From Pseudomarimonas arenosa (GTDB taxonomy: Bacteria; Pseudomonadota; Gammaproteobacteria; Xanthomonadales; Xanthomonadaceae), in the NCBI RefSeq assembly GCF_014841215.1, contig NZ_JACYTR010000002.1, forward strand, positions 148,156-212,155: a stretch of 64,000 nt of DNA. The letters are read 5' to 3'. This document shows, piece by piece, positions 19,049 through 29,797 of this stretch (the stretch's first letter is position 1; each line of letters starts with the position of its first letter). A program made the position numbers and the translations under genes. The notes under the pieces are model-generated. The model did not search any database, was not told the DNA's origin, and saw only the letters and a list, made by a program, of their open reading frames with translations.

Positions 19049-19696
19049 CTAATTGATCGGATACACCTCGGCACCCTCGCCGATGTCACCGATCACATCG
19101 ACTCCGTCCGGCGGGGTGAACTGGAACAGGTCGGTGGAGAACGCCTGATTGCGCTTCCAGCCGGAGAATCGAATCAAAGAACGTTGCTGCAGTTGGTCAC
19201 TGAATTCCATCTCCAGCAAGGCGCCTTCCTTCAATCGCAGGCGTGCCTTGGAAAAACCACCCTCACCTTCCTGTTTCGGCGACAGCTCGATCTCCTCACC
19301 TCCGGTTCCATCGGGCACAGCCGATACGAAGTAGTGCTGCTCCAACACGCCCGGATCAATCAGGGCGGCCAGCGGACTCGACTGTTCTTCGTGACTTTGC
19401 GGCCGCACCGAAACCTGCTCCAGCTCCGGGTCATAGATCCATACCCGATCGCCATCGGCGATGATGGTTTGCGGAAACTCACCGACGTAATCCCAACGAA
19501 ACTGGCGCGGCGCCGCCAGGGCTACCGTACCCTGTGTCTGCTCCTTGAGCTGTCCGTCAGTATCGTAAACCTGCTGCTCGAACTGCCCCTGCAAGGTCTT
19601 CAACCCCTGACTGAAGGACTGCAGCGAAGAAGGAAGCTCGGCCTGAGCCGGCGCGGCGAGAAAGACAGCCAAACTGACAAGAAGAACTCGGGACAT
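19049..19696 (-). CDS. lolA: Outer-membrane lipoprotein carrier protein LolA
   Basis: This 215-residue periplasmic chaperone carries lipoproteins from LolCDE to LolB. A signal peptide is visible (VLLVSLAVFLAAPAQA), followed by LolA hallmarks: LKTLQGQFEQQVYD, then PRQFRWDYVGEFPQTIIADGDRVWIYDPELEQVSV, and a C-terminal GVDVIGDI. The length is typical. It sits between a secreted protein gene and the rarA remnant on the same strand, and the ftsK-lolA-rarA order is common in gammaproteobacteria. The 150 bp to rarA contains a GC-rich inverted repeat (CCCTCCCCTCC with GGGAGGGG). Confidence 0.93.
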   Translation of the reverse strand: MSRVLLVSLAVFLAAPAQAELPSSLQSFSQGLKTLQGQFEQQVYDTDGQLKEQTQGTVALAAPRQFRWDYVGEFPQTIIADGDRVWIYDPELEQVSVRPQSHEEQSSPLAALIDPGVLEQHYFVSAVPDGTGGEEIELSPKQEGEGGFSKARLRLKEGALLEMEFSDQLQQRSLIRFSGWKRNQAFSTDLFQFTPPDGVDVIGDIGEGAEVYPIN

Positions 19697-19810
19697 GTGC
19701 GGCCACTCAGGGTCAGGGCGAACGCAGCGAGCTGCGGCGAATGGCGCACAGTGTGAGTGTTCTCAGCTGAATCGCAACGCTCCGGGGGCGGCCCGGAGCG
19801 TCGACCGAAC

Positions 19811-21349
19811 TCACTCGTTCTCGAAGCTGTCGACAAAGAAGCCGGTGTTCAGTGTCAGATCGATGCCGAGTACATCCTCGGCCCCGTCCACGGTCACGGT
19901 ACGCCCTTCCAGACCCGTGCAGACGCCCTGGCAACGCTTATCCGGCCAGGCACGGTCATCCAAACCGTAGATATTGCGGGTCGCCACGCGATACTCGCCG
20001 TCTGCCAGCCCGGTAACCAGATAGCTCCCGTCATCTGTGGTGCGCCCGGCCCCGACCCGCAGACCATTGCTGTCGAACACCACCACATCAACACCGGGCA
20101 AGGTCCGACGCAACAGGTGATCACTGACGCTACCGCGGATGCTGCCCGCCGGCGTCAGCGTGGCGACAAAACTCGGCCCGGGCGTGGAACCGGCCGTGAC
20201 ATCGCAGTCTTCCGGGCCGCAATCGATGTCGGGAAAGACCCGACTTCGATAGCTACGCCCACCTTCGATAGTGAAGCGAAACGGGCTGACCACCGATGCT
20301 CGCCAATCAGACGGGACAGTGAAGAACTGATAGGCAGGCCAAGTCATCACATAACCGGGTGTTCCACCCTGTACTAACTGCTGCTGAGTCCAACCGACCA
20401 GGTCGCCATCAGCATCGAACAGACTGATGATATTGACCGCTAGATCCTCGGCCGAGCCATCGGCCACCGCCACTCCCAAATCGGGCCCCGGTGTCGGCCA
20501 ATCACTCAGCGTCAGATCAACCCCACTGCGCTGTTCCTGGTCGGCCAGGGCCAAGGCATCGCTCGGCTGCATGCAGGTGCCGAGGCCGCAGCTGTCATCG
20601 GTAAGCGATCGCGCCGCGAACACATAGTTGCTGCCGGCGGAACGGGCACGCACGGCGACGTAGTAGCTGCCAGCCGGCAGCCCGCCAAGATGGAAATCCA
20701 GGATCTGCTGCCCGTCCACCGTGCCGGCGCTGACGATTTCGTTGGCTACCGCCCGCTTGGCGGTGTCATACGCGACGATCAGTGCATGCCGAATGCGCGC
20801 GTCTCCTTGCGCCGTGAGTCGGCCGGCAATACTCGCGCCCGGCTGCAGATTGATCTGCAGATCAGCTGGATCCTGGCCAAGGCCAATCGACAGCACCTGC
20901 CCGTCAGCCAGGTTGGCGCAGGCCGAATCGCAGGCCACGCCGGGGTATATCTGCGGCTGAAAATTGCGCTGCCGACTCAGATCATCGCGCCCCAAGGCGC
21001 TGACAAAGTAATAGCCGGGCTCAAGACCGGCGTACTCAAACCGGCCATCAGGATCCGTTGCCTGGCTGATGAATCCGGAAGGATTGGATTGTCCTGCAGC
21101 AAACTTGTGCAACACGACGGTGGTGCCGGCTATGGGCATCGTGGTCCCTGCATCGCGCACGATGCCGCTGATGACACCCGTGCCCGCCCCCTTGCGTACC
21201 GCGTTCGGCATGCGGCCGCTGGGGCGCTCCGCCGCAGCAATGGCGGTTTCAAAACTGCGCTCAAGCTCCAGATCGGTGTTGCACAGCGCCGCGCCGGCGA
21301 ACGCCCAAAGACAGGTTCCGATCGCCCAAGCCCCATTCAATCGTCGCAT
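19811..21349 (-). CDS. Secreted protein with repeated carboxypeptidase-regulatory-like domains
   Basis: This is 512 residues from the ATG at 21349, which places the signal peptide (LNGAWAIGTCLWAFAGAALC) at the N-terminus. At least three modules of the regulatory-like or SdrD-B type follow: VISGIVRDAGTTMPIAGTTVVLHKF ... YYFVSALGRDD, then SIAGRLTAQGDARIRHALIVAYD, then SIRGSVSDHLLRRTLPGVDVVVFD. Each is a beta sandwich used in adhesion or polymer binding. Paired cysteines suggest disulfides. The C-terminus ends FFVDSFENE, resembling the FRDGFES tail of the beta-helix protein at 43251. It lies between ftsK and lolA, where many relatives have no gene. The function is unknown. Confidence 0.75.
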   Translation of the reverse strand: MRRLNGAWAIGTCLWAFAGAALCNTDLELERSFETAIAAAERPSGRMPNAVRKGAGTGVISGIVRDAGTTMPIAGTTVVLHKFAAGQSNPSGFISQATDPDGRFEYAGLEPGYYFVSALGRDDLSRQRNFQPQIYPGVACDSACANLADGQVLSIGLGQDPADLQINLQPGASIAGRLTAQGDARIRHALIVAYDTAKRAVANEIVSAGTVDGQQILDFHLGGLPAGSYYVAVRARSAGSNYVFAARSLTDDSCGLGTCMQPSDALALADQEQRSGVDLTLSDWPTPGPDLGVAVADGSAEDLAVNIISLFDADGDLVGWTQQQLVQGGTPGYVMTWPAYQFFTVPSDWRASVVSPFRFTIEGGRSYRSRVFPDIDCGPEDCDVTAGSTPGPSFVATLTPAGSIRGSVSDHLLRRTLPGVDVVVFDSNGLRVGAGRTTDDGSYLVTGLADGEYRVATRNIYGLDDRAWPDKRCQGVCTGLEGRTVTVDGAEDVLGIDLTLNTGFFVDSFENE

Positions 21350-21484
21350 TCCGAGATGCCTCCAAAGTGCGCAGCCCGGGCACGCCGTCATGACGAGCCG
21401 CTTGCGCCGGCGAAAGTCTTCACGCTTTCAATACGCAAATCAAGCCCAGCTCGCTCAAGCCGGGTGTTGGGATTGCCATTGAGC

Positions 21485-23803
21485 TCACCGCGGCGGCGGC
21501 GGAGCAATCACCTTGCGATCGCCGTTGTGCTCCGGCGGACTGACGATGCCGGCAGCTTCCATCGCTTCGATCAGGCGCGCGGCGCGGTTGTAGCCGATCT
21601 TCAGCCGGCGCTGAACACCGGATATCGACGCCCGCCGCGACTCGGTGACGATCGCCACGGCCTGGTCGTACAGTGCATCGGACTCATCACCCCCGCCACC
21701 GGCTTCCGGCAGGCCGGTCGGCCCCACGCTCTGACCATCGGCCAGCATCTGCACTTCGTCCAGCACGCCATCAAAGTAGTCCGGACCACCACTGGACTCC
21801 TTCAGGTGCTGAACCACACGATGCACTTCCTCATCGCTGACGAAAGCACCATGCACACGCTCGGGCATGGCGGTACCGGGCGGCAGATACAGCATGTCAC
21901 CGTGTCCGAGCAGGGTCTCAGCGCCGCTCTGGTCGAGAATGGTGCGCGAATCGATCTTCGAGCTCACCTGGAAGGCAATGCGGGTCGGCACATTGGCCTT
22001 GATCAGACCGGTGATCACGTCAACCGAGGGCCGCTGTGTCGCCAGGATCAGATGGATACCAGCGGCGCGCGCCTTCTGCGCCAGACGGGCGATCAGTTCT
22101 TCCACCTTCTTGCCGACGATCATCATCATGTCGGCAAATTCGTCGATGATCACCACCAGATACGGCAGGGTTTCCAGTGGCCGTGGCGCTTCACCCAGCT
22201 CCGGGTTCGGGGTGAACAGCGGATCCATCAGCGGATGGCCAGCTTCTTCGGCTTCGGTCACCTTGCGATTGAAGCCGGCCAGATTGCGCACGCCGACCAC
22301 CGACATCAGCTTGTAGCGCCGCTCCATTTCGGCAACGCACCAGCGCAGGCCATTGGCGGCCTCCTTCATATCGGTGACCACCGGCGCCAACAGATGCGGA
22401 ATGCCCTCGTACACCGAGAGTTCCAGCATCTTCGGATCGATCATCAGCATGCGCACGTCTTCGGCGCGTGCCTTGTACAACAGGCTCAGCACCATGGCGT
22501 TCAATGCCACCGACTTACCTGAACCGGTGGTTCCCGCGACCAGCAAGTGCGGCATGCGGGCCAGATCGACCACGGTCGGCCGGCCACCGATCTCCTTGCC
22601 CAGGGCCAGCGCCAGCGGGCTGGTGACCTTGTCGTATTCCTTCGAGCGCAGGATCTCGGAAAGGAAGATCATCTCCCGATTGGCATTGGGAATTTCCAGG
22701 CCGATTACCGACTTGCCCGGGATCACATCGACAACACGCACCGACTTCACGCTCAAACCGCGGGCGATGTCCTTGTCCAGAGAACTGATCTGGCTGCCCT
22801 TGACGCCCGGCGCCGGCTCCAACTCGAAACGGGTGATCACCGGCCCTGGGTAGACCCCGACCACCTGCACATCGATGCGGAAATCCTTCAGCTTGAATTC
22901 GATCTGCCGCGACAGCGTGGTGAGGGTTTCTTCCGAGTAGCCAGCCGGCTGCGGTTTGGGATCATCCAGCAAGGACAGCGGCGGCAAGCCCTCGCCGGTG
23001 GTGACTCCAGTAAACAGTGGAATCTGCTGCTCACGGCGAGCCCGATCGCTTCGTTCCGGCGGCGGCAACTGCGGCTCGATCCGCACTGGCTCGCGTTTGG
23101 CACGTTTGATCTTCTCGACCTTGCGCACTTCTTCGCGCTCGGCAATCGCCGCGCGGGCAAACTTTTGCTCATCATTGCGCTGTGCGCGCTGCTGTAGCCA
23201 TTGCCACAGGCGCATCACCGCAGCGCCCAGCCGATCCATCAGCCAGAACCAGGACAGCCCAGTCGCCAGGGTGACCGTCACCAGCAGCAGCGCGAACAGG
23301 AACAGACTGGCGCCCATCGCGCCGACCACCTGCTGCAAGCCGCCGCCGATCCAAAGCCCGAGCAGGCCGCCAGCACGGGCCGGCAACTCATTGCCCAGGT
23401 CGGGTGCCTGAATAAAGGCAAGACCGGCCGCCGCCAACAACACGCCGACCGAGCCGGTCAGGCGCAGAGCCGGGGTGAACGGCGCTTCCCGGCCCTCGGC
23501 CCGAGGTCGCACCCCGTACCAGGCAATCAAGCCGAGCAGCAGCGGCAGCAGGTAGGCGGCAACGCCAGCGAATACCAGGGCCAGATCGGCGAACCAGGCA
23601 CCGGCCAGACCACCAAGGTTCTGCACCTTGCCGGTCACGCTGCCAGAGTGCGACCAGCTCGGATCCTCCGGTGCGTAGCTGAACAGGCAGGCGGCCACGT
23701 ACACCAGCAAGGGAGCGATCAGCAGAATGGCGCCCTCACGCAGCAGGCGCTGTCGGGCTGACGGAACGGTGGGGCTGTCAGGAGTGGATCTTGGCACCGG
23801 CAA
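21485..23803 (-). CDS. ftsK: DNA translocase FtsK
   Basis: This 772-residue protein anchors at the division septum and pumps chromosome ends toward XerCD/dif. The N-terminal region has four or so membrane segments (residues about 20-210). A short charged linker follows. The motor domain has Walker A GTTGSGKS, Walker [14 protein letters not shown] and the RecA-like [12 protein letters not shown] motif. The C-terminal gamma winged helix ([38 protein letters not shown]) reads KOPS polarity sites. It is shorter than E. coli FtsK and lacks the long linker, as in many relatives. The TTG at 23803 is used; a GTG two codons later is possible. It is divergent from trxB. Confidence 0.97.
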   Translation of the reverse strand: MPVPRSTPDSPTVPSARQRLLREGAILLIAPLLVYVAACLFSYAPEDPSWSHSGSVTGKVQNLGGLAGAWFADLALVFAGVAAYLLPLLLGLIAWYGVRPRAEGREAPFTPALRLTGSVGVLLAAAGLAFIQAPDLGNELPARAGGLLGLWIGGGLQQVVGAMGASLFLFALLLVTVTLATGLSWFWLMDRLGAAVMRLWQWLQQRAQRNDEQKFARAAIAEREEVRKVEKIKRAKREPVRIEPQLPPPERSDRARREQQIPLFTGVTTGEGLPPLSLLDDPKPQPAGYSEETLTTLSRQIEFKLKDFRIDVQVVGVYPGPVITRFELEPAPGVKGSQISSLDKDIARGLSVKSVRVVDVIPGKSVIGLEIPNANREMIFLSEILRSKEYDKVTSPLALALGKEIGGRPTVVDLARMPHLLVAGTTGSGKSVALNAMVLSLLYKARAEDVRMLMIDPKMLELSVYEGIPHLLAPVVTDMKEAANGLRWCVAEMERRYKLMSVVGVRNLAGFNRKVTEAEEAGHPLMDPLFTPNPELGEAPRPLETLPYLVVIIDEFADMMMIVGKKVEELIARLAQKARAAGIHLILATQRPSVDVITGLIKANVPTRIAFQVSSKIDSRTILDQSGAETLLGHGDMLYLPPGTAMPERVHGAFVSDEEVHRVVQHLKESSGGPDYFDGVLDEVQMLADGQSVGPTGLPEAGGGGDESDALYDQAVAIVTESRRASISGVQRRLKIGYNRAARLIEAMEAAGIVSPPEHNGDRKVIAPPPPR

Positions 23804-23924
23804 ACAACTTTAAATAGGTGATGCTAATAATTGATTCTATTGGAATTTGGCTGCAGTTCGCAAAGTAGCCCAGAGAAGCTCGCAAGGCCGACCGAAATGC
23901 CAGCCGGCAGCATACTCGTCTTGA

Positions 23925-24947
<1,023 letters not shown>

Positions 24948-24956
24948 ACTTGACTT

Positions 24957-25045
24957 CCTCCCCTCTCCCGCCGGGAGAGATCGATGCACACTGATTTTGC
25001 CTGCCCAGGGGCCTCGCATAGCGAGGTTTCTGGGTAGGGCCCGGG
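24957..25045. repeat. Interspersed GC-rich intergenic repeat, copy 1
   Basis: After trxB lies a stretch with CCCCTCTCCCGCCGGGAGAG, then GATCGATGCACACTGATTTT, TGCCTGCCCAGGGGC, a small hairpin CCTCGCATAGCGAGG and a run of GC. The GATCGATGC-CACTGATTTT and TGCCTGCCCAGGGGC blocks recur at 42838-42955, where about 95 bp separate them. This makes it a modular intergenic repeat; it may also end the trxB transcript. Confidence 0.6.
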
Positions 25046-25125
25046 GGTGAGGGCCGGGCGTCCGGCAAGGCTTGGTGAAACTGCGGCCCCGATCGCCACC
25101 ACCTTCCTTTCGCTATCCTTAGCGA

Positions 25126-26277
25126 GTGACCACCCCAGCCACTCTAACCGCCCGTTTCGTTGACTCCCTGCACGCCGTGCCCGCCGCGGATTGGGATGCA
25201 CTACGCGGCGGCGCGCACCCGCTGCTCTCGCACACCTTTCTCGCCGGGCTCGAACAACACGGCTGCCTGCAACGCCGCTACGGCTGGCGCCCGTATCACT
25301 TGTTGCTCCACCGTCAGGACCAGCTGATCGCCGCCGCACCGCTCTACCTGAAGGGCAACTCGCATGGCGAGTTCGTGTTCGATCACGGCTGGGCCGAGGC
25401 GTATCACCGCTATGGGGTCGACTACTATCCCAAGCTGCTCTGTGCGATTCCCTACTCGCCGGTCAATGGCCCGCGCCTGCTGTGCGGTCAGGACACAACA
25501 CTGGCCCCCACCCTGCTGCGCGTCCTCGAACAGGAAGTTGCACGACTTGAGCTGTCGTCGGCGCATATCAACTTCCTGCCACTTGGCACCGACGAACCCG
25601 ATGCACCCTGGCTTTCCCGTCACGACTATCAGTTCCACTGGCAGCGCAACGACGCCAGCTCGTTCGACGCCTTCCTGCGCGAGCTGAACGCGAAGAAGCG
25701 CAAGAATATCCAGCAGGAACGCTGCCAGGTGCGCGAGGCAGGCATCGAGATCCGCCGTCATAGCGGTAACAAGCTGGATGAACAGGTCATCGCCGCCATG
25801 CACGGGTTTTATCGCGACACCTTTGAGCGCAAGGGCAACCTCCCGGTGCTGACACCGGCCTTCTTTCAGCACCTGGCCGAGACGATGCCAAAGCAGCTGA
25901 TGATCGCCCTCGCCTATCGCCACAGCCGTCCGATTGCCGGGGCCTTGTTCCTGTACGACTCACACACCCTGTTTGGCCGCTACTGGGGCGCCAGCGAAGC
26001 CTGGCCTGGCCTGCATTTCGAACTCTGCTATTACCAGGGCATCGAGTTCTGCATCGAACAAGGCATCGATCGTTTTGAACCCGGCGCCCAAGGCGAGCAC
26101 AAGGTGGCGCGCGGCTTTCTTCCCACACGCACGCGCTCCTGGCACTACATCGCCGATTCACGCTTTCGCGAAGCCATCGCCCGCTCGCTGCAGGAGGAGG
26201 CGCATTGGGTTGATCGTTACGCCCGGGAAGTCGCCCAACACACGCCGTTCCGCCAGTCAATCGAGCTCGAGCCATGA
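25126..26277 (+). CDS. FemAB-like / GNAT-superfamily acyltransferase (PF04339 type)
   Basis: This 383-residue protein starts at GTG 25126 with a weak ribosome site. Its pattern matches the FemAB_like family: FVFDHGWAEAYHRYGVDYYPKLLCAIPYSPVNGPRLL near 85-125, ELNAKKRKNIQQER near 190, and GRYWGASEAWPGLHFELCYYQGIEFCIEQGIDRFEPGAQGEHK near 285-330. Members are predicted to transfer amino acids or acyl groups, but the substrate is not established. It is soluble with no signal. Its stop overlaps the start of aat by 4 nt, so the two are translated from one message. The shared logic of aminoacyl transfer with Aat is suggestive, not proven. Confidence 0.85.
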   Translation: MTTPATLTARFVDSLHAVPAADWDALRGGAHPLLSHTFLAGLEQHGCLQRRYGWRPYHLLLHRQDQLIAAAPLYLKGNSHGEFVFDHGWAEAYHRYGVDYYPKLLCAIPYSPVNGPRLLCGQDTTLAPTLLRVLEQEVARLELSSAHINFLPLGTDEPDAPWLSRHDYQFHWQRNDASSFDAFLRELNAKKRKNIQQERCQVREAGIEIRRHSGNKLDEQVIAAMHGFYRDTFERKGNLPVLTPAFFQHLAETMPKQLMIALAYRHSRPIAGALFLYDSHTLFGRYWGASEAWPGLHFELCYYQGIEFCIEQGIDRFEPGAQGEHKVARGFLPTRTRSWHYIADSRFREAIARSLQEEAHWVDRYAREVAQHTPFRQSIELEP

Positions 26278-27053
26278 TTCGCCTGCCGCAGCTGGGCCGC
26301 GATCCGAACTCGCCTTTTCCGCCGATCGAAATGGCCTTGGACGAGCCCGAAGGGCTGCTCGCCTTCGGTGGCGACTTGAGCCCGCAGCGGCTGATCAACG
26401 CCTACGCTCAGGGCATCTTTCCCTGGTACAGCGAGGGTCAGCCGCTGTTGTGGTGGAGCCCCGACCCGCGAATGCTGCTCAACGTGGCGGAACTGAAGAT
26501 CAGCCGATCTCTGCGCCGACATCTGCGTCAATCCGAGTGGCTGATCAGTATCAACCGCGACTTCGAGCAGGTGATCGATCACTGCGCCGAGCTGCCGCGC
26601 CGCGGCCAGAATGGCACCTGGATCACTGGCGACATGCAGCAGGCCTACTGTCGACTACACGATTGCGGCGTCGCCCATTCGCTGGAAGTGTGGCAGGGCG
26701 AGCAGTTGGTGGGGGGCATCTACGGGATCGCACTGGGCCAGTTCTTCTTTGGCGAAAGCATGTTCTCGCGTGCCAGCAATGGCTCGAAAACGGCGCTGAC
26801 GGCGCTCTGCCGTGCCATGCGGTTGAAGGGAATGTGCTGGCTCGACGGCCAGGTCGAGTCCGATCACCTGACCAGCCTGGGCTTTTTCCCCAGACCCCGG
26901 GCCGATTTTGTCCTCGCTTTGAGCCACAACCCACCGACCCTGGTGGAATTCGGCCCACTCGACCACGCGGCACTGCAGCCGGCAGCCTTGGCCATCTGGA
27001 TTCCCGCCGACTCGGGCGACCCAGCGTTTCCATCGCCCTCGCTCACTCGATAG
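26274..27053 (+). CDS. aat: Leucyl/phenylalanyl-tRNA-protein transferase
   Basis: This 259-residue enzyme adds Leu or Phe from tRNA to N-terminal Arg or Lys of proteins, marking them for ClpAP through ClpS (N-degron pathway). The family motifs are clear: GLLAFGGDLSPQRLINAYAQGIFPWYSEGQPLLWWSPDPRMLL, then GTWITGDMQQAYCRLHDCGVAHSLEVWQ, and LVGGIYGIALGQFFFGESMFSR. The C-terminus extends about 25 residues beyond the core. The start overlaps the FemAB-like stop (ATGA). It is cytoplasmic. A MITE-like repeat begins 79 nt downstream. Confidence 0.96.
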   Translation: MIRLPQLGRDPNSPFPPIEMALDEPEGLLAFGGDLSPQRLINAYAQGIFPWYSEGQPLLWWSPDPRMLLNVAELKISRSLRRHLRQSEWLISINRDFEQVIDHCAELPRRGQNGTWITGDMQQAYCRLHDCGVAHSLEVWQGEQLVGGIYGIALGQFFFGESMFSRASNGSKTALTALCRAMRLKGMCWLDGQVESDHLTSLGFFPRPRADFVLALSHNPPTLVEFGPLDHAALQPAALAIWIPADSGDPAFPSPSLTR

Positions 27054-27131
27054 GTAGCTGAACCCATGTCAGAAGCCATCTATCGGCTGCTGTATGCAAG
27101 CTCAGCCGACCAGCTGCTGAAAACCTGCTAA

Positions 27132-27340
27132 CCCGGATATTTCGTGAGGGGGCGCGGATGATCACCGAGGACGTTGCGCCGAGTGCAAGGCCCAGTTGGA
27201 CGAGATCGGGACGCAGTCCCGCGTAGCTGCGACTGCAGCCGACCGAGCGTAGCGAAGGCGCAGGCTACGAAGTAGCCGTTGCTGCGTAGCAGCCGAACAA
27301 CGCGGCAATCGGTGCCAAGGACCTCGGGGAAATATCCGGG
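27132..27340 (+). repeat. MITE-like element, complete copy (209 bp)
   Basis: The ends are perfect 12-bp inverted repeats, CCCGGATATTTC at 27132-27143 and GAAATATCCGGG at 27329-27340. They are flanked by a direct CTAA at 27128-27131 and 27341-27344. The first 85 bp or so are shared with copies at 33668, 52040, 57614 and 63774. Inside is a hairpin block and about one 54-nt unit of the GGCTAC-GTAGCC subfamily. No protein is encoded. The right end abuts the stop codon of arsS (TAG at 27343-27341, minus strand). A YTAR-type 4-bp target fits an IS5-like transposase, supplied in trans. Confidence 0.8.
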
Positions 27341-28300
27341 CTAAATGGCGAGCGCGCCGCCGCAACTCGACCCCTGGCCCGCCGTGCAGCCGTAACAATG
27401 CCCAGCCACGCGAATGCGCGTCGGCACTTCGCCATGCAGCAGATCGCGCAGGTGCAGCGGGGAATCCGCCTCGCCGGCCGGCAGACCGAGCATCTGGTTG
27501 AAATCGCAGTCGTAGACATAACCACGCCAATCGATGCTGAGCAGATCCCGACACATCACCGAGTTCAGATTTTCGTTGCGATGCGCCGAGCGCAGGGTAC
27601 CCATGTAGGACTCGAAGCGACCCTTCGACAACAGCCAGGAGCCAAATCGCTTGATCGGCATGTTGGCAAGTGCGAACAACTGGTTGAAGATAATGCCGAA
27701 CTGCTCCTGCAACAGCCGCTTGTAGTCAGCCTCCAGGGCCGCCTGCGGCGGCGGCAGAAAGGCGCCGTTCGGGTTGTAGACCAGGTTCAGCACCAGACTG
27801 CTGCCGGGCTGCCCGTAGCCCAGCGCATTGAGCCGCTGCAGAGCACGAATCGAACTCTCGAACACGCCATCACCGCGCTGCTCATCGACATTGGCGGCGC
27901 TGTAGCAGGGCAAGGAAGCGACGATCTCGACCTGTTGCGCCGCCAGAAACTCGGCGACCCATTCATATCCGGGTTCCTCGATGATAGTCGGATTGAGACG
28001 ATCCATGACCGCGATCCCGGTCGAACGCGCCTGCTGTACCAGCCAGCGAAACTCAGGGTTCATTTCCGGCGAACCGCCGGTGAGATCCAACTGCCGAACG
28101 CCATGCCGCTGTGCCACGTCCAACGCCAACTGCATGATGTCGCGCTCCATCAGCTCGGTGCGGTGCGGACCGGCGTTCACATGGCAGTGGATGCAACTGA
28201 GATTGCACAGATAGCCAAGGTTGAGCTGCAGGGTGCCCAGGGCGCGCCGTTCGAGCGACGGGAAGTCACTGGGTTCAAGCAGGGGCAGCGTGTCACGCAT
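27341..28300 (-). CDS. arsS: Arsenosugar biosynthesis radical SAM protein ArsS
   Basis: This 319-residue radical SAM enzyme is implicated in making the ribose-arsenic link of arsenosugars. The cluster motif C-x3-C-x2-C is at residues 32-39 (CNLSCIHC), followed by LDLTGGSPEMNP. The C-terminal DUF3641 region ends CYGCTAGQGSSCGGALA, the Cys-rich tail of ArsS; some relatives carry selenocysteine here but this one has Cys. The ATG at 28300 is chosen because AGGA lies 9 nt upstream; it overlaps the hydroxylase stop by 8 nt. It is last in a tight operon with the TIGR04282 and TIGR04283 glycosyltransferases. The stop codon touches a MITE-like repeat. Confidence 0.9.
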   Translation of the reverse strand: MRDTLPLLEPSDFPSLERRALGTLQLNLGYLCNLSCIHCHVNAGPHRTELMERDIMQLALDVAQRHGVRQLDLTGGSPEMNPEFRWLVQQARSTGIAVMDRLNPTIIEEPGYEWVAEFLAAQQVEIVASLPCYSAANVDEQRGDGVFESSIRALQRLNALGYGQPGSSLVLNLVYNPNGAFLPPPQAALEADYKRLLQEQFGIIFNQLFALANMPIKRFGSWLLSKGRFESYMGTLRSAHRNENLNSVMCRDLLSIDWRGYVYDCDFNQMLGLPAGEADSPLHLRDLLHGEVPTRIRVAGHCYGCTAGQGSSCGGALAI

Positions 28301-29126
28301 GGTCGTCATTCCTGGCAGGCGCGGCCGGCTCTTGCAGTGGCTGGCCAAGCAAAGCGATCAGGCGCTGCGCATTCGCGTCGCGCCAGTGTTCAAGACCAAT
28401 CGTCATCTCCGCCTCCGGCCGCTGTGGCGAATCACGGTAGCTGCCGAACAGTCTGTCCCAGCATGACAGGTGAAAGCCGAAATTGCTGTCGGTTTCATGC
28501 CGCTGGGGGGAATGGTGCACGCGATGCATCGACGGGGTAACCAGCAGCCAGCGCAGCCAGCGGTCAAAACGCCTGGGTAGGGCAAAGTCCGCGTGGGTGA
28601 ACAGCGCGCCGGATGAGAGCAATACTTCGAAAACCAGCACGGCCAGCGCCGGGGCACCGATCATGGCGATCACTGCAAGCTTGATCAGCAGACTGAGCAG
28701 GAGCTCCAGCGGATGGAAGCGCGCCCCGGTGGTGGTGTCGAACGCGGTGTCGCTGTGGTGCACTCGGTGCAATCGCCATAGCCAGGGAAGGTGGTGGAAC
28801 AGCCGGTGTTGCCAATAGATCGCGAGGTCGAGCAGCACGATTGCGGCCAGAACATGTGGCAGGCCATCGAGCCCGATGGCCGGCAGCAGGCCCCAGCCCT
28901 GCTCACTCACATCGAGTGCCCAGCTGACTGCCAGCACCGGCAGAACGAGGCGAATCACCAGGGTGCCGACGACCACCATGCCGAGATTGTTGAGCTGGCG
29001 CCGCGACCATCGACCATCGCCACGTAGCGGAAAACCCCACTGCAGCAGCAGCATGAGCCCGAGCACGGCCAGAAAGATGCCCAGGCGCAGCGGGCCTTCG
29101 TGAGCAAGCAGCCAGTCGATGCTCAT
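28293..29126 (-). CDS. Sterol desaturase / fatty acid hydroxylase family membrane protein
   Basis: This 277-residue protein has four or so membrane segments (about 12-32, 45-70, 85-105, 145-175). The histidine clusters of the di-iron hydroxylase family are HRLFHH, HRVHHSD and HRVHHSPQRHETDSNFGFH. It would oxidise a lipid using O2 in the inner membrane. It sits inside the arsenosugar-type operon, overlapping the glycosyltransferase stop by 4 nt (ATGA) and the arsS start by 8 nt. This suggests a shared product, perhaps a modified lipid (inference). The length is normal. Confidence 0.9.
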   Translation of the reverse strand: MSIDWLLAHEGPLRLGIFLAVLGLMLLLQWGFPLRGDGRWSRRQLNNLGMVVVGTLVIRLVLPVLAVSWALDVSEQGWGLLPAIGLDGLPHVLAAIVLLDLAIYWQHRLFHHLPWLWRLHRVHHSDTAFDTTTGARFHPLELLLSLLIKLAVIAMIGAPALAVLVFEVLLSSGALFTHADFALPRRFDRWLRWLLVTPSMHRVHHSPQRHETDSNFGFHLSCWDRLFGSYRDSPQRPEAEMTIGLEHWRDANAQRLIALLGQPLQEPAAPARNDDHA

Positions 29127-29797
29127 GGCGGCGCGTTCTGCAAGGCCTCACCCAGCCAGTCGATCAGGGCCTGCTGCGCCGGTGTCGGTTCCTGCAAGGC
29201 GCTCAGATCGGCAAGCAGCGGCAGCAGGTCCGCGGCGCGATCGAGATCGCGCAAGGTGTCAACGCGGGCACAGGTGCCAGCAGCAGAAAGTGCTGCCTGC
29301 ATCTGTCGTCCAGTGTCAGGGTGACTGTAGGGCACGGCCAGCCACAGCGTATCGGCAATGCGACAGCGGCTGGCCAGGAGCCAGAAGCCACCATCCATGG
29401 CCGGACCGAGCACATGGTCGGCGCCGTCATCGAGCGCCCGCACGGCCGCATCAAGATGAGCAACAGTGAGTTGCGGACTGTCGGCGCCGATCAGCAGGGC
29501 GCGACCGTGATGCTCGATCAGCTCGCCGTGAACGCGCGCCATGCGCTCGCCCAGCCCGCCCTCCCCTTGCGCCATACAGGCCAGACCGGACCATTGCGAG
29601 AACGCCCCAGGCTCGGCCACCGCCCAGTGGGCCTGCCAGCCGCTGTTGTCGACGAAACGTTGCACCACCGAGCTGACCGCGGCGGCAGCCAGCCGATGGC
29701 AATGCTCGGCAAAGGGACTTCCTCGGCTGTGCGCCAGACGGGTCTTGATCGGCGACCGCCCGGGCGTCTTGACGAAGATGGCCAGCCCGCCGCTCAA
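29123..29797 (-). CDS. TIGR04282-type arsenosugar biosynthesis glycosyltransferase (DUF2064)
   Basis: This 224-residue protein matches the DUF2064/TIGR04282 family: LAIFVKTPGRSPIKTRLA near the start, then GLGERMARVH, ALLIGADSPQLTVAHLDAAVRAL and HVLGPAMDGGFWLLA. These are nucleotide-sugar-binding strands of a GT-A fold. A TTG at 29797 overlapping the previous stop (TTGA) is taken as the start, because the family opening begins a few residues later; frames starting further upstream would read into the preceding gene. It is cytoplasmic and in an operon with TIGR04283 upstream and the hydroxylase downstream. Confidence 0.88.
   Translation of the reverse strand: MSGGLAIFVKTPGRSPIKTRLAHSRGSPFAEHCHRLAAAAVSSVVQRFVDNSGWQAHWAVAEPGAFSQWSGLACMAQGEGGLGERMARVHGELIEHHGRALLIGADSPQLTVAHLDAAVRALDDGADHVLGPAMDGGFWLLASRCRIADTLWLAVPYSHPDTGRQMQAALSAAGTCARVDTLRDLDRAADLLPLLADLSALQEPTPAQQALIDWLGEALQNAPP

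Noticed and set aside
20690..22522. 610-residue plus-strand frame
   Set aside because: It is antisense to the secreted protein and ftsK; no motif or start signal.
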